Below, one piece after another: positions 8,324-21,378 of a stretch of DNA of 64,000 nt. How positions within the stretch are numbered: the stretch's first letter is position 1; each line of letters begins with the position of its first letter. The position numbers and the translations under genes were made by a program. The stretch is from Variovorax ginsengisoli (GTDB taxonomy: Bacteria > Pseudomonadota > Gammaproteobacteria > Burkholderiales > Burkholderiaceae_C). Location: assembly GCF_030811835.1 (NCBI RefSeq), contig NZ_JAUSRO010000005.1, positions 330,049-394,048 on the forward strand. The letters run 5' to 3'. A model generated the notes under the pieces. That model had not been told where the DNA came from. It searched no databases and saw nothing but the letters and a program-made list of their open reading frames with translations.

Positions 8324-9199
8324 ATGGACGCGTCGCTGCTGCTGCAGTTGCTGGCCAACGGGGTCAGCGTGGGGTTGGGCTACGGCCTGGCCGCCGTCGG
8401 GCTGGCCCTGGTCTTCGGCATCCTCGAACAGGTGAACTTCGCCCACGGCGAGGTCTACATGGTGGGCGCCTTCGCGCTATGGTTCCTCGGCCAGCGCGCC
8501 GGCCTGCCCTACGGCGTGGCCTATCCGCTGATGGTTGTGCTGATGGCGGGTCTCGGCCTGCTGCTGGCGGAGGTGGTGTTCCTGCCAACGCTGAACCGAC
8601 CGTTCGAGTCGGTGATCCTCGCGACCTTCGCCGTGTCGATCATCCTGCAGAACCTGGTGCGGCTGGTGTTCGGCGCTACGCCGCTGCACATCGACTCGCC
8701 GCTCGAAGGCCTGACGCTCGATCTCGGCGGTGTGCTGTTGTTCGGGCAGCGCATGTTCATTGCGGTCGTCGCGGTGCTGGCTCTGGCCTTGCTCACCACC
8801 TTCCTGCGTCGCACCGAGACGGGCCGCGCGATGCGTGCGATGGCGCAGAGCAAGGATGCCTGCCTGATGGTCGGCATCGACGTGCGCCGCATCACGCGCA
8901 TCACCGCAGCGGCGGGTGCCGCGCTGTGCGCCCTGGCCGCCGGCGCGATGGCGCCCATGTTCGACCTGTACCCGAATATGGGTTCCGACGTGGTGTTCAA
9001 GAGCTTCGCGGTCGTCATCATCGGCGGCATGGGCAACATCTCGGGCGCGATGCTGGCCGGCCTGCTGCTCGGCGTGGCCGAAAGCATGGCGGGCGGCGTG
9101 CTGGGCGCAGCCTACCGCGACGGCATCGGCTTCGTGCTGATGATTCTCATGTTGCTGCTGCGCCCGCAGGGCCTGTTCGGCAAGTCGGTGCGTGTGTGA
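8324..9199 (+). CDS. LivH-type ABC transporter permease
   Basis: A 291-residue inner-membrane permease with about eight helices. It shows the LivH hallmarks GLGYGLAAVGLALVFG near the N-terminus and the GGMGNISGAMLAG cytoplasmic coupling loop, followed by the LRPQGLFG motif at the C-terminus. It is placed 22 nt after the binding-protein gene and 10 nt before the LivM-type gene, and will dimerise with that protein in the importer. The start MDASLLLQLLANGVSVG matches the family. Confidence 0.9.
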   Translation: MDASLLLQLLANGVSVGLGYGLAAVGLALVFGILEQVNFAHGEVYMVGAFALWFLGQRAGLPYGVAYPLMVVLMAGLGLLLAEVVFLPTLNRPFESVILATFAVSIILQNLVRLVFGATPLHIDSPLEGLTLDLGGVLLFGQRMFIAVVAVLALALLTTFLRRTETGRAMRAMAQSKDACLMVGIDVRRITRITAAAGAALCALAAGAMAPMFDLYPNMGSDVVFKSFAVVIIGGMGNISGAMLAGLLLGVAESMAGGVLGAAYRDGIGFVLMILMLLLRPQGLFGKSVRV

Positions 9200-9209
9200 A
9201 GGAGCCGAC

Positions 9210-10097
9210 ATGGACATGATCTCTCCCTACCTGCTGCACATCGGCATCATGACCGGCATCTTCGTGTTGCTGGTCCAGTCGCTCAACATCATGCTGGGCT
9301 ATTCCGGACTGCTCTCTCTGGCCACGCCGGCGCTGTTCGGCATGGGTGCCTATGCGTCCGCCTTGCTCAGCATGAGGCTCGGCTGGGACACCACGCTGAC
9401 CTTCGCCTGCGCTACGGTCATCGGCGCGGCATCGGGCGTGGCGCTCGGCATTCCGTCGCTGCGCCTGTCGCGCCATTCCTTCGTGATCGTCACGCTGTCG
9501 GCGACGTTGTTGCTGCAACTGGTCGCCAGCAACTGGATCGACCTCACGCGCGGCTCGCTCGGCATCGCCGACATCCCGGCGGCGCGGCTGTTCGGCTTCA
9601 CGCTGGGCAGCAAGACGGCCTGGCTGGTCTTCATGGTGGTGCTGTCGCTGCTCGCGATCGCCGCGACCTGGTCGATCGTCTCTTCCCGGCTGGGTCGCGC
9701 CATGATCGCAGTGCGGGACAACGAGCCGCTGGCCATCGCCGCCGGCATCGACGTGCTCAAGATGCGCCTGTTCGCCTTCGCGTGCTCGGGTGCTTTTGCC
9801 GGGCTCGCGGGCGCCTGCTATGCGCATTACCTGACCTTCATCGATCCAGGCATCTTCGGCTTCTCGATCTCCGAATCGCTGCTGGTGATGGTGATCCTCG
9901 GCGGCTCGGGGACGTTGTGGGGCCCGGTGGTGGGCGCGGTCATCTTCACGGCTTTGCCGGAAGTCCTGCGCATGGCGCCGGAAATGAAGTCCCTGCTCTA
10001 CGGCACCTTGCTGCTGCTGATCGTGCTGTTCATGCCGCAAGGCATGGCGCGCTGGTTCGGCCGGCCTGCGGCGAGCGGCGCGGGGGCTGGCAAATGA
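9210..10097 (+). CDS. LivM-type ABC transporter permease
   Basis: A 295-residue permease with about eight to ten hydrophobic segments and the LivM features MLGYSGLLSLATPALFGMGAYA and GGSGTLWGPVVGA. The ATG at 9210 has GGAG 7 nt upstream and is preferred to an upstream in-frame GTG at 9192. Its stop overlaps the start of the LivG-type ATPase gene by 4 nt (ATGA). It forms the transmembrane heterodimer with the preceding LivH-type protein. Confidence 0.9.
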   Translation: MDMISPYLLHIGIMTGIFVLLVQSLNIMLGYSGLLSLATPALFGMGAYASALLSMRLGWDTTLTFACATVIGAASGVALGIPSLRLSRHSFVIVTLSATLLLQLVASNWIDLTRGSLGIADIPAARLFGFTLGSKTAWLVFMVVLSLLAIAATWSIVSSRLGRAMIAVRDNEPLAIAAGIDVLKMRLFAFACSGAFAGLAGACYAHYLTFIDPGIFGFSISESLLVMVILGGSGTLWGPVVGAVIFTALPEVLRMAPEMKSLLYGTLLLLIVLFMPQGMARWFGRPAASGAGAGK

Positions 10098-10891
10098 ACC
10101 CGGTGTTGAAGGCGAGCGGCATCTGCAAGGCCTACCGCGGGGTGGTCGCGCTCGACGGTGTCTCGATCGAGCTGCCGGCCGGCAGCATCACCGGCTTGAT
10201 CGGGCCCAACGGGTCGGGCAAGTCCACGTTGTTCGACTGCATCTGCGGCTTCCAGGCGCGAGATGCGGGCTCCGTGATGCTCGATGGTCAGGATCTGGCG
10301 GGGCTACCACCTCAGCGTATCGCACGCATGGGCCTGCGCCGAACCTTCCAGCAACTGCGCGTGTTCCCGGAACTCACGCTGCGGCAGAACCTGCTGACGG
10401 CCGCACAGGCAGCACCCGGCTTCTCGTACCTGAGCGAGCTGCTGCGCACGCCGGCGGTGCGCGCGCACGAGCGGCAGATGATGGAACGGGCCGACGCCAT
10501 GCTCGAAGAGATTCAGCTCACCCGGCTCGCCGGTGCGCTGGCCGGCAGCCTTTCATACGGCCAGAAGAAGCTGCTTGAACTCGGCATGGCCCTCATGAAC
10601 GAACCGAAGCTGTTGCTGCTCGACGAGCCGATGGCGGGCGTCAATCCGACGCTGGTCGAGGGCCTCAAGGAGGCACTGCTGCAGGTCAACCGGCGCGGCA
10701 TCGCGCTGCTCATCGTCGAGCACAACCTCAAGCTGATGTTCGAGATCGCGCAGCGGATCTATGTGCTCGAGCAGGGTCGCCTGCTGGTGCAGGGAACACC
10801 CGAGGAAGTGGCACGTGACGAACGCGTGATCGAAGCCTATCTGGGCCGTCGCGACCCGGTGACGGGCGAACAGGGAGCACCACTTGACTGA
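10094..10891 (+). CDS. LivG-type ABC transporter ATP-binding protein
   Basis: A 265-residue ATPase of the importer. Walker A GPNGSGKST (residues 37-45), signature LSYGQ (153-157), Walker B LLLLDEP (173-179) and switch histidine H210 are all intact. The internal segment between residues 100 and 135 (SYLSELLRTPAVRAHERQM) is the LivG-specific insertion. It overlaps both neighbours: 4 nt with the LivM-type gene and 8 nt with the LivF-type gene, so the operon is tightly coupled. Confidence 0.92.
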   Translation: MNPVLKASGICKAYRGVVALDGVSIELPAGSITGLIGPNGSGKSTLFDCICGFQARDAGSVMLDGQDLAGLPPQRIARMGLRRTFQQLRVFPELTLRQNLLTAAQAAPGFSYLSELLRTPAVRAHERQMMERADAMLEEIQLTRLAGALAGSLSYGQKKLLELGMALMNEPKLLLLDEPMAGVNPTLVEGLKEALLQVNRRGIALLIVEHNLKLMFEIAQRIYVLEQGRLLVQGTPEEVARDERVIEAYLGRRDPVTGEQGAPLD

Positions 10892-11603
10892 ACCCGTGCT
10901 TCGTATCGACCAACTTGTCGGCGGCTACGGCGACCTGACCATTCTCCACGGCGTCGACATGACGGTGCCGGCCGGATCGTGGACCACGATCATCGGCGCC
11001 AACGGCGCGGGCAAGTCGACGCTGCTCAAGGCCGTGGCTGGCATCGTGCGCAGTCGCAGCGGTTCGATCCTGTTCGAAGACCGTGATGTCACTGCCCTTG
11101 ATTCGCTGGCCCGGCTCAAAGGCGGGATCGGGCTGGTGCCGCAGGGCCGATGCAACTTCCCGCTGCTATCGGTTGCCGAGAACCTCAAGCTCGGCGCCTT
11201 CACCCGCAAGCTATCGGCCGCCGATCTGGAGGTTGAGCTGCAGCAGATGACCGACCGGTTCCCGCGGCTCAAGGAGCGCTGGAACACCCTGGCCGGCAAC
11301 CTCAGCGGCGGCGAGCAGCAGATCATGGAGATGGCCATGGTGCTGCTGGCCAAGCCCAGGCTTCTGCTGCTCGACGAGCCGTCGCTGGGCCTGTCGCCGC
11401 AGGCGATGGGCATGGTCTTCGACACGATCCGAGAGCTGACGGCTTCGGGCCTGTCGGTACTGATGGTCGAGCAGAACGCCCGGCAGGCCCTGGAATGCTG
11501 CGACTACGGCGTGGTCATGGAACTGGGGCGCAACAAGCTGTCCGCCCCGGCGGGCGACGTGCTCGCACACCCGGACATACGGAGAATGTTCCTCGGCCTC
11601 TAG
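10884..11603 (+). CDS. LivF-type ABC transporter ATP-binding protein
   Basis: A 239-residue second ATPase of the importer. Walker A GANGAGKST (residues 38-46), signature LSGGEQQ (140-146) and Walker B LLLLDEP (160-166) are present, along with the LivF-typical VPQGR motif after the Q-loop. The start is a TTG at 10884 within the end of the LivG-type gene, with GGGAG just upstream. It is the last gene of the cluster and is followed 12 nt later by a strong hairpin terminator. Confidence 0.92.
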   Translation: MTEPVLRIDQLVGGYGDLTILHGVDMTVPAGSWTTIIGANGAGKSTLLKAVAGIVRSRSGSILFEDRDVTALDSLARLKGGIGLVPQGRCNFPLLSVAENLKLGAFTRKLSAADLEVELQQMTDRFPRLKERWNTLAGNLSGGEQQIMEMAMVLLAKPRLLLLDEPSLGLSPQAMGMVFDTIRELTASGLSVLMVEQNARQALECCDYGVVMELGRNKLSAPAGDVLAHPDIRRMFLGL

Positions 11604-11615
11604 TTGAAGTTCGAC

Positions 11616-11655
11616 GGCCTGGTTTTCAAGTTGAAAACCAGGCCAACAGGTTTTT
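11616..11655 (+). terminator. intrinsic terminator of the Liv-type operon
   Basis: A perfect 12-bp stem, GGCCTGGTTTTC (11616-11627) with GAAAACCAGGCC (11633-11644), encloses the 5-nt loop AAGTT. Six bases later comes TTTTT (11651-11655). The T-run is on the plus strand, so the element ends the importer transcript. It also separates it from convergent gyrB, which ends at 11681. Confidence 0.8.
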
Positions 11656-11680
11656 CGCCTTATGCCTCGCGCTGCATCCA

Positions 11681-15525
<3,845 letters not shown>

Positions 15526-15564
15526 GTCTTACCTCTTGTTGAACGCTTGGATTTTCACTCAGCC

Positions 15565-16944
15565 CTAACCCTTGAGCGTTTGCTCGAGGACGTGGAGCTG
15601 CTGGTTCAGCTCCGTCAGTTGCTGGCGTTCTCCGGAGATTTTCCGCACTGCATGCAGCACGGTCGTGTGGTCACGCCCGCCAAAGAGTTCGCCGATTTCC
15701 GGCAGGCTCTTCTGCGTGAGTTCCTTGGCCAGGTACATCGCGATCTGGCGCGGCCGCGCGATGCTGGCCGGGCGCTTCTTGCTGTACATGTCGGCGACCT
15801 TGATCTTGTAGTAGTCGGCCACCGTCTTCTGGATGTTCTCGACGCTGATCTGCCGGTTCTGGATCGACAGCAGGTCGCGCAGCGCCTCGCGCGCCAGGGC
15901 GATCGAGATCTCCTTCTGGTTGAAGCGCGAGTAGGCGAGGATCTTGCGCAGCGCGCCTTCGAGTTCGCGCACGTTCGAGCGCACGTTCTTCGCCACGAAA
16001 AAGGCGACCTCTTCGGGCATCTCGGCCGACTCGGCACGCGCCTTGTTGATCAGGATGGCCACGCGCATCTCGAGCTCGGGCGGCTCGATGGCCACCGTCA
16101 GGCCCGAGTCGAAGCGCGACACCAGCCGCTCATGGATGTCGGCCAACCCCTTCGGGTAGGTGTCGCTGGTCATCACGATGTGCGACTTCTTGGCGAGCAG
16201 GGCCTCGAACGCGTTGAAGAATTCTTCCTGCGTTCGGTCCTTGTTGGCGAAGAACTGCACATCGTCGATCAGCAGCAGGTCGAGCGAGTGGTATCGGTCC
16301 TTGAACTCGTCGAAGGTCTTGCGCTGGTACGCCTTGACCACATCCGAAACGAACTGCTCCGCGTGGATGTAGAGAACTTTGGAATCGGGGCGGTCAGCCA
16401 GCAGGCGATTGCCCACGGCGTGCATCAAGTGGGTCTTGCCCAGGCCGACGCCGCCGTAGATGAAAAGCGGGTTGTACAGGTGCCCGGGCATGCCCGAGAC
16501 GTGCATGGCTGCAGCCCGCGCCATGCGGTTGGCCGTGCCCTCGACCAGGGTGTCGAAGGTCAGACCTGCATTCAGACGGTTCTTGAATCCGGCGGCAGCT
16601 GCGTCCTCGCCCTGGCCGGGCACGTCGCGCGGTACGTCGGTCTCGGCCATGACCACCACCGGCGTCGAACGCACGGGGGTTTCACGCGGAGTGAGCGCCA
16701 ACTCGACCTGTACGGGCTGGCCGTACATCTTCTCGGCCATGGCCGCGATCTTGCCGGCGTACTGGGCGCGGATCCAGTCGAGTTTGAAGCGGTTGGCAAC
16801 GAACACGGTCATGCGCGACAGGTCGTCGGCGACCTGCGCGGTCAGGGGCTTGATCCAGGTGTTGAACTGCTGCTCCGACAGTTCCTGCGCCAGCTGGTCG
16901 ACACAGGCCTGCCACAGGCTGTCGCCGATACTTTCACCCGCCAT
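15565..16944 (-). CDS. dnaA: chromosomal replication initiator protein DnaA
   Basis: The 459-residue AAA+ initiator that binds DnaA boxes and melts the origin. The N-terminal DnaB-interaction domain ([21 protein letters not shown]) is followed by a variable linker. The ATPase domain has Walker [11 protein letters not shown] and Walker [11 protein letters not shown], and the C-terminal DNA-binding domain has the [12 protein letters not shown] signature. The start [11 protein letters not shown] is at 16944. The gene is transcribed away from rpmH, and the 271-bp divergent spacer carries two DnaA boxes, consistent with autoregulation. Confidence 0.98.
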   Translation of the reverse strand: MAGESIGDSLWQACVDQLAQELSEQQFNTWIKPLTAQVADDLSRMTVFVANRFKLDWIRAQYAGKIAAMAEKMYGQPVQVELALTPRETPVRSTPVVVMAETDVPRDVPGQGEDAAAAGFKNRLNAGLTFDTLVEGTANRMARAAAMHVSGMPGHLYNPLFIYGGVGLGKTHLMHAVGNRLLADRPDSKVLYIHAEQFVSDVVKAYQRKTFDEFKDRYHSLDLLLIDDVQFFANKDRTQEEFFNAFEALLAKKSHIVMTSDTYPKGLADIHERLVSRFDSGLTVAIEPPELEMRVAILINKARAESAEMPEEVAFFVAKNVRSNVRELEGALRKILAYSRFNQKEISIALAREALRDLLSIQNRQISVENIQKTVADYYKIKVADMYSKKRPASIARPRQIAMYLAKELTQKSLPEIGELFGGRDHTTVLHAVRKISGERQQLTELNQQLHVLEQTLKG

Positions 16945-17215
16945 GGGTGCGCTGAGATGTCATGTTTCTCTCGGCCATTTCTGTTGTTCGTGTTGTGGAT
17001 AGGAGCGTGTGCAATCGGCCGGTCATTCTAACTTGTCAAACTCTTATCCACACCGCTGCGCCCGTCTTCGGTGCCCATGTTGAATCCCCCGCGAACGCAC
17101 TCCGATTTGATCTTGAGCCGAATGTTTGTGATAATCGTCGGTTTCCCTGAAAACCTCTTTGTGTGTTTCGGGGGCTCTCTTCCGGCTGGAAGAACTGAAT
17201 TCAGGAAATCTCATC
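16945..17215. other. dnaA-rpmH intergenic region with two DnaA boxes, candidate oriC part
   Basis: The spacer holds TTATCCACA (17044-17052, perfect consensus) and TGTGGATAG (16994-17002, the complement of CTATCCACA, one mismatch), facing each other. Between them, on the minus strand, lies TTGACA (17034-17039) and TAGAAT (17025-17030), likely parts of the dnaA promoter. Only two boxes and no strongly AT-rich unwinding region are seen, so this may be a dnaA control region, with the complete origin partly elsewhere. Confidence 0.6.
17107..17135 (+). promoter_or_regulatory. sigma-70 promoter of rpmH
   Basis: TTGATC (17107-17112) and GATAAT (17130-17135) are separated by 17 bp, with TGT preceding the -10 element as an extended -10. 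This would start transcription near 17142, giving a leader of about 75 nt before rpmH. It matches the strong promoters expected for ribosomal protein L34 genes. Confidence 0.7.
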
Positions 17216-17350
17216 ATGAAACGCACTTACCAAGCATCCAAAGTCCGCCGCGCCCGCACCCATGGCTTCCTCGTTCGCATGAAGACCCGTGGCGGCCGTG
17301 CCGTGATCAACGCACGCCGCGCCAAGGGCCGCAAGCGCCTGGCCGTCTGA
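17216..17350 (+). CDS. rpmH: 50S ribosomal protein L34
   Basis: A 44-residue, highly basic ribosomal protein with the universally conserved MKRTYQ start, the HGFLVRMKT segment and the KGRKRLAV end. Length is exactly that of the family. AGGAAA lies 8 nt upstream of the ATG at 17216. It starts the rpmH-rnpA-yidD-yidC order that is conserved in most bacteria, and is transcribed divergently from dnaA. Confidence 0.98.
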   Translation: MKRTYQASKVRRARTHGFLVRMKTRGGRAVINARRAKGRKRLAV

Positions 17351-17427
17351 CGACAGCCAGCAGCCGCAGCGCCGATCCCTTGCCGCCCCCGCCTGCTTCC
17401 ACGCAAGGCGCCGAGCGCGCAAAGTCG

Positions 17428-17814
17428 GTGCAGCGGCTCAAAACCCGCGCGCAATTCCAGGCCGTACTCGCTGGTGCCACCGTGGCGCGAACCGCCCATT
17501 TCGCACTGCATCGCTGCGCCCTGGATGCGGCAGACGGTGCCGAGCCTCTGTTCGGCGCGTCTGCCGTCTGGCTGGGAGCCATGGTTCCCAAACGCTGGGC
17601 GCGCCGCGCGGTCACGCGCAATGCCATCAAGCGCCAGATCTACACCGTGGGCGCTGCGTCGGAAGCTTCGCTGCCGGTCGCCGCGCACGTGGTACGCCTG
17701 CGCTCGGGTTTTGACCGCAAGGTCTTCGTGAGCGCCTCGTCGGACAAGCTCAAGGCCGCAGTTCGCACCGAGCTCCAGCAACTGCTGGCGCGCGGCGCCT
17801 CGGTGCGCGCATGA
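17428..17814 (+). CDS. rnpA: ribonuclease P protein component
   Basis: The 128-residue protein subunit that binds RNase P RNA and helps remove 5' leaders from pre-tRNAs. The RNR signature appears as RRAVTRNAIKRQI, and RLKTRAQFQAVL at the N-terminus is typical. No ATG is available; a GTG at 17428 right before QRLKTRAQFQ gives the usual length. The frame is open further upstream to the end of rpmH, so a longer N-terminus from a non-ATG codon cannot be excluded. Its stop overlaps yidD by 4 nt. Confidence 0.88.
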   Translation: MQRLKTRAQFQAVLAGATVARTAHFALHRCALDAADGAEPLFGASAVWLGAMVPKRWARRAVTRNAIKRQIYTVGAASEASLPVAAHVVRLRSGFDRKVFVSASSDKLKAAVRTELQQLLARGASVRA

Positions 17815-18092
17815 TCCGGCGCCTGCTGATCCTGCTCGTCAAGGGCTATCGGTTGCTGCTGAGCCCCTGGCTCGGGCAGTCATGCCGCTTCGAGCCAACC
17901 TGTTCGGCCTACGCGCTCGAGGCGCTCGACCGACACGGCGCCGCCGTGGGCAGCTACCTCACACTGAAACGCATCGCCCGTTGCCAGCCCTGGTGCCAGG
18001 GTGGCCACGACCCGGTTCCGCCCCAGGGGCAGCGCGGGACGCACAAGGCGTTGTTTTCTTCTCTCTCCTCCGACAAGAAATCTTCTTCATGA
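17811..18092 (+). CDS. yidD: membrane protein insertion efficiency factor YidD
   Basis: A 93-residue small membrane-associated protein that assists YidC in inserting inner-membrane proteins. The YidD signature is clear: an N-terminal hydrophobic/amphipathic helix followed by SPWLGQSCRFEPTCSAYALEA, with the three conserved cysteines (SCR, PTCS and RCQPWC). The tail after GGHDPVP is variable and serine-rich. It overlaps rnpA and yidC by 4 nt each (ATGA), so all three are coupled. Confidence 0.95.
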   Translation: MIRRLLILLVKGYRLLLSPWLGQSCRFEPTCSAYALEALDRHGAAVGSYLTLKRIARCQPWCQGGHDPVPPQGQRGTHKALFSSLSSDKKSSS

Positions 18093-19846
18093 ACGATATT
18101 CGCCGCACCATCCTGCTGGTGATTTTTGGTTTCTCGCTGGTGTTGCTGTGGGACCAGTGGCAGGTCCACAACGGCAACAAGCCGACCTTCCTGCCCTCGT
18201 CGAAGACGGCGGCGAGTGCGCCCGGGGCGGGTGCGCCAACGGGCGCCGCCAGCGGCGCTGCCGGTGCCGTGCCGGCAGCAGCCGGCGTTGCGGGCGCCCC
18301 CACCGCCGTGCCGACGCAGCCCGCGACCGCGGCGGTCGGCGAGAAGGTGACCATCACCACCGACGTGTTCAAGGCGACCATCGATGGCCAGGGCGGCACG
18401 CTGTCCGGGCTGCAACTGCGCCAGTACGACGACCAGACCAACCACCACGGGCTGGTCGAGTGGTTCAACAAGCTCATCGGCCGTCCGACGCCGCCGAACC
18501 TGGTCGTTCCGGTCACCCTGATGGAAGATGGCTCGCCAGCCACTCTTTATGTGGCGCAGACGGGCCTGGTCAACACCGTGGACACGGGCGACCGCTTCCC
18601 CAACCACCTCAGCCTGATGACGCCGACGGCCGGTCCGCGGGAACTGGCCGACGGCCAGAACGCGCTGGAAGTGTCATTCGAGTCGCAGCCGGTGGGTGGC
18701 CTGAAGTACATCAAGACCTACCGCTTCCTGCGCGGCGATTACTCGATCCACGTCAGGCACCAGATCGTCAACGTGAGCGACCAGCCACGCGACGCGCAGC
18801 TTTACCTGCAGCTCGTGCGCCACGGCACGGTGGCCGCAGGCACCATGTTCGGCACCAACACCTTCACCGGTCCGGCGGTCTACACGGAAGAGAAGAAGTT
18901 CCACAAGGTCGCGTTCACCGACATCACGAAGAACAAGGCCGAACTGCCGCCGCCCGCCAACAATGGCTGGATTGCGATGGTGCAGCATTACTTCGTGTCG
19001 GCCTGGCTGCTCAACAGCCCGGGCAGCGATGCCTACAAGCGCGAGTTCCGCGTGGCCGACCTCGGCAACAACCAGTACTCGGTGGCCATGGTGCTGCCGC
19101 TGCCCAAGCTGGCACCGGGTGCCTCGCAGACCATCGACAGCAGCCTGTTCGCAGGCCCTGAAGAAGAAAAGAAGCTCGAAGCGCTCGCGCCCGGTCTCGA
19201 CCTGGTCAAGGACTACGGCATCTTCGCGATCATCTCCAAGCCGCTCTACTGGCTGCTCAACCAGTTGCACAACATCCTGGGCAACTGGGGCTGGTCGATC
19301 GTCGCGCTGGTGGTGCTGCTCAAGGCGGCTTTCTATTGGCTCAATGCCAAGGCCTACGCCAGCATGGCCAAGATGAAGGCTATCAATCCGAAGATCACGG
19401 AAATGCGCGAGCGGCTCAAGGACAAGCCGCAGGAGATGCAGCAGGAGATGATGCGCATCTACCGCGAGGAAAAGGTCAACCCGATGGGCGGCTGCTTCCC
19501 GATCGTGATCCAGATCCCGGTGTTCATCGCGCTCTACTGGGTGCTGCTGTCTTCGGTCGAAATGCGCCATGCGCCGTGGATCGGCTGGATCCATGACCTC
19601 TCGGCTCCCGACCCATGGTTCATCCTGCCCGTGGTGATGACACTGACCTCGCTGCTGCAGACCTGGCTGAACCCGAAACCACCAGATCCGATGCAGGCCA
19701 AGCTCATGTGGATCATGCCGCTGGCGTTCAGCGTGATGTTCATCTTCTTCCCGGCCGGCCTGGTGCTGTACTGGATCACGAACAACACGTTGTCGATCGC
19801 CCAGCAGTGGTTCATCAACAAGCGCCTGGGTGTGCTCGGCAAGTAA
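18089..19846 (+). CDS. yidC: membrane protein insertase YidC
   Basis: A 585-residue inner-membrane insertase and chaperone acting alone or with SecYEG. An N-terminal anchor helix (residues about 5-22) is followed by an Ala/Gly/Pro-rich linker (about 35-78), the large periplasmic beta domain typical of Gram-negatives, and the C-terminal five-helix 60KD_IMP domain ([40 protein letters not shown]). It closes with [18 protein letters not shown]. Length and order match Burkholderiales homologues. A hairpin terminator-like element follows 20 nt after the stop. Confidence 0.97.
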   Translation: MNDIRRTILLVIFGFSLVLLWDQWQVHNGNKPTFLPSSKTAASAPGAGAPTGAASGAAGAVPAAAGVAGAPTAVPTQPATAAVGEKVTITTDVFKATIDGQGGTLSGLQLRQYDDQTNHHGLVEWFNKLIGRPTPPNLVVPVTLMEDGSPATLYVAQTGLVNTVDTGDRFPNHLSLMTPTAGPRELADGQNALEVSFESQPVGGLKYIKTYRFLRGDYSIHVRHQIVNVSDQPRDAQLYLQLVRHGTVAAGTMFGTNTFTGPAVYTEEKKFHKVAFTDITKNKAELPPPANNGWIAMVQHYFVSAWLLNSPGSDAYKREFRVADLGNNQYSVAMVLPLPKLAPGASQTIDSSLFAGPEEEKKLEALAPGLDLVKDYGIFAIISKPLYWLLNQLHNILGNWGWSIVALVVLLKAAFYWLNAKAYASMAKMKAINPKITEMRERLKDKPQEMQQEMMRIYREEKVNPMGGCFPIVIQIPVFIALYWVLLSSVEMRHAPWIGWIHDLSAPDPWFILPVVMTLTSLLQTWLNPKPPDPMQAKLMWIMPLAFSVMFIFFPAGLVLYWITNNTLSIAQQWFINKRLGVLGK

Positions 19847-19866
19847 GCCCCACCCCGCACTCCCCG

Positions 19867-19890
19867 AAGGGCCGCGCAAGCGGCCCTTTT
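19867..19890 (+). terminator. intrinsic terminator after yidC
   Basis: A 9-bp stem, AAGGGCCGC (19867-19875) with GCGGCCCTT (19880-19888), encloses the loop GCAA and runs into TTTT. It would end the rpmH-yidC transcript; mnmE starts 42 bp further on and may need its own promoter or read-through. Confidence 0.8.
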
Positions 19891-19932
19891 CAATTGGCGC
19901 TGCCCCAGGCGCTTTGCTGGAAGAATAGGCCC

Positions 19933-21339
19933 ATGCTCGCACGCACCTCCGACCCGATCGTTGCCATCGCCACTGCGCCCGGACGCGGGGCCGTCGGTAT
20001 CGTGCGGGTGTCCGGTCGACAGCTTGGCCCCCTCGTCCAGGCCCTCTGCGCGCGACCGCTGAAGCCGCGCGAGGCAACCTACCTGCCCTTTCTCGACGGG
20101 GGAGGCGAGCCAGTCGACCACGGGCTCGCCCTGTACTTTCCGGCGCCCCACTCCTTCACCGGCGAAGACGTGCTCGAACTGCAGGCCCATGGCGGTGCAG
20201 TCGTGCTGCAGCTGCTGGTGGCACGCTGCCTGGAGGCGGCGGCCGAGGTCGATGGGGCCACCGGTCGCGCGCGCCTGCCCGGCCTGCGGGTGGCCGAACC
20301 CGGCGAGTTCAGCCAGCGTGCCTTTCTCAACGGCAAGATCGATCTGGCGCAGGCGGAGGCGATCGCCGACCTGATCGACGCGAGCACCGAGGCCGCAGCG
20401 CGCAGCGCCGGCCGCTCGCTCTCGGGTGCCTTTTCGCGCGAGATCCACACCCTGCGCGACGCGTTGATCCACCTGCGCATGCTGGTGGAGGCCACGCTCG
20501 ACTTCCCCGAGGAAGAGATCGACTTCCTGCAGAAGGCCGACGCCGTCGGCCAGCTCGTGGCGCTGCAGGCGCAGGTGGCCGGCGTGCAGCAGCGCGCGCG
20601 TCAGGGCGCGCTGCTGCGCGAGGGCATCAAGGTCGTGATCGCGGGCCAGCCTAACGCGGGCAAGAGTTCGTTGCTCAATGCGCTGGCTGGCGCGGAACTC
20701 GCCATCGTGAGCGCGGTCGCGGGCACCACGCGCGACGTGGTGTCGCAGACCATCCAGATCCAGGGCGTGCCGCTGCATGTGGCCGACACGGCCGGCCTGC
20801 GGGAAAGCACCGACGAGGTCGAACAGATCGGCGTGGCGCGTGCCTGGGGCCAGATCGAAGGCGCCGATGCCGTGCTGTTCCTGCACGACCTCACGCGCGC
20901 CGATGTTGCGGACTATGCGGCCGCCGACGCGGAGATCCTGCGCTTGCTGCGCGAGAAGCTGCCCGCCGGCGTGCCGGTGCTCGACGTGTGGAACAAGCAG
21001 GATGCCGCGCCGGCGCAGGCCGCGCGCGATGGCATCGCACTGTCTGCCCGCACCGGCGAAGGCATCGAAACCCTGCGCCAGGAACTGCTGCGACTGGCCG
21101 GCTGGCAGGCCGTGCCCGAAGGCCTTTACTTGGCGCGGGCGCGCCATGTGCATGCATTGGCGCAGGTGGCCGGGCATCTGGCAGGCGCGGCCGGGCACCT
21201 GGCGGCGCGGGCGCAGTCGCTCGACCTGATGGCCGAGGAGCTGCGGCTCGCGCAGAACGCGCTCAACGAGATCACCGGCGAATTCGGTGCCGACGACCTG
21301 TTGGGCGTGATCTTCTCGCGCTTTTGCATCGGGAAGTGA
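19933..21339 (+). CDS. mnmE: tRNA uridine-5-carboxymethylaminomethyl(34) synthesis GTPase
   Basis: A 468-residue GTPase that, with MnmG, modifies U34 of tRNAs. The N-terminal tetrahydrofolate-binding domain starts [22 protein letters not shown]. The inserted G domain has P-loop GQPNAGKSS (about residues 237-245), the TTRD switch and DTAGLRE. The protein ends with the invariant FCIGK, whose cysteine is functionally important. Length is normal. It follows yidC, as in many proteobacteria. Confidence 0.97.
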   Translation: MLARTSDPIVAIATAPGRGAVGIVRVSGRQLGPLVQALCARPLKPREATYLPFLDGGGEPVDHGLALYFPAPHSFTGEDVLELQAHGGAVVLQLLVARCLEAAAEVDGATGRARLPGLRVAEPGEFSQRAFLNGKIDLAQAEAIADLIDASTEAAARSAGRSLSGAFSREIHTLRDALIHLRMLVEATLDFPEEEIDFLQKADAVGQLVALQAQVAGVQQRARQGALLREGIKVVIAGQPNAGKSSLLNALAGAELAIVSAVAGTTRDVVSQTIQIQGVPLHVADTAGLRESTDEVEQIGVARAWGQIEGADAVLFLHDLTRADVADYAAADAEILRLLREKLPAGVPVLDVWNKQDAAPAQAARDGIALSARTGEGIETLRQELLRLAGWQAVPEGLYLARARHVHALAQVAGHLAGAAGHLAARAQSLDLMAEELRLAQNALNEITGEFGADDLLGVIFSRFCIGK

Positions 21340-21357
21340 CGTGCGCCCCAGCGCACG
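21340..21357. terminator. hairpin between mnmE and the convergent antiporter gene
   Basis: A perfect 7-bp stem, CGTGCGC (21340-21346) with GCGCACG (21351-21357), has the loop CCCA directly after the mnmE stop codon. There is no T-run, so it is at best a weak or Rho-assisted terminator; it may serve the two convergent genes. Confidence 0.35.
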
Positions 21358-21378
21358 GCCCCCATCTTTCGCGCTGCC

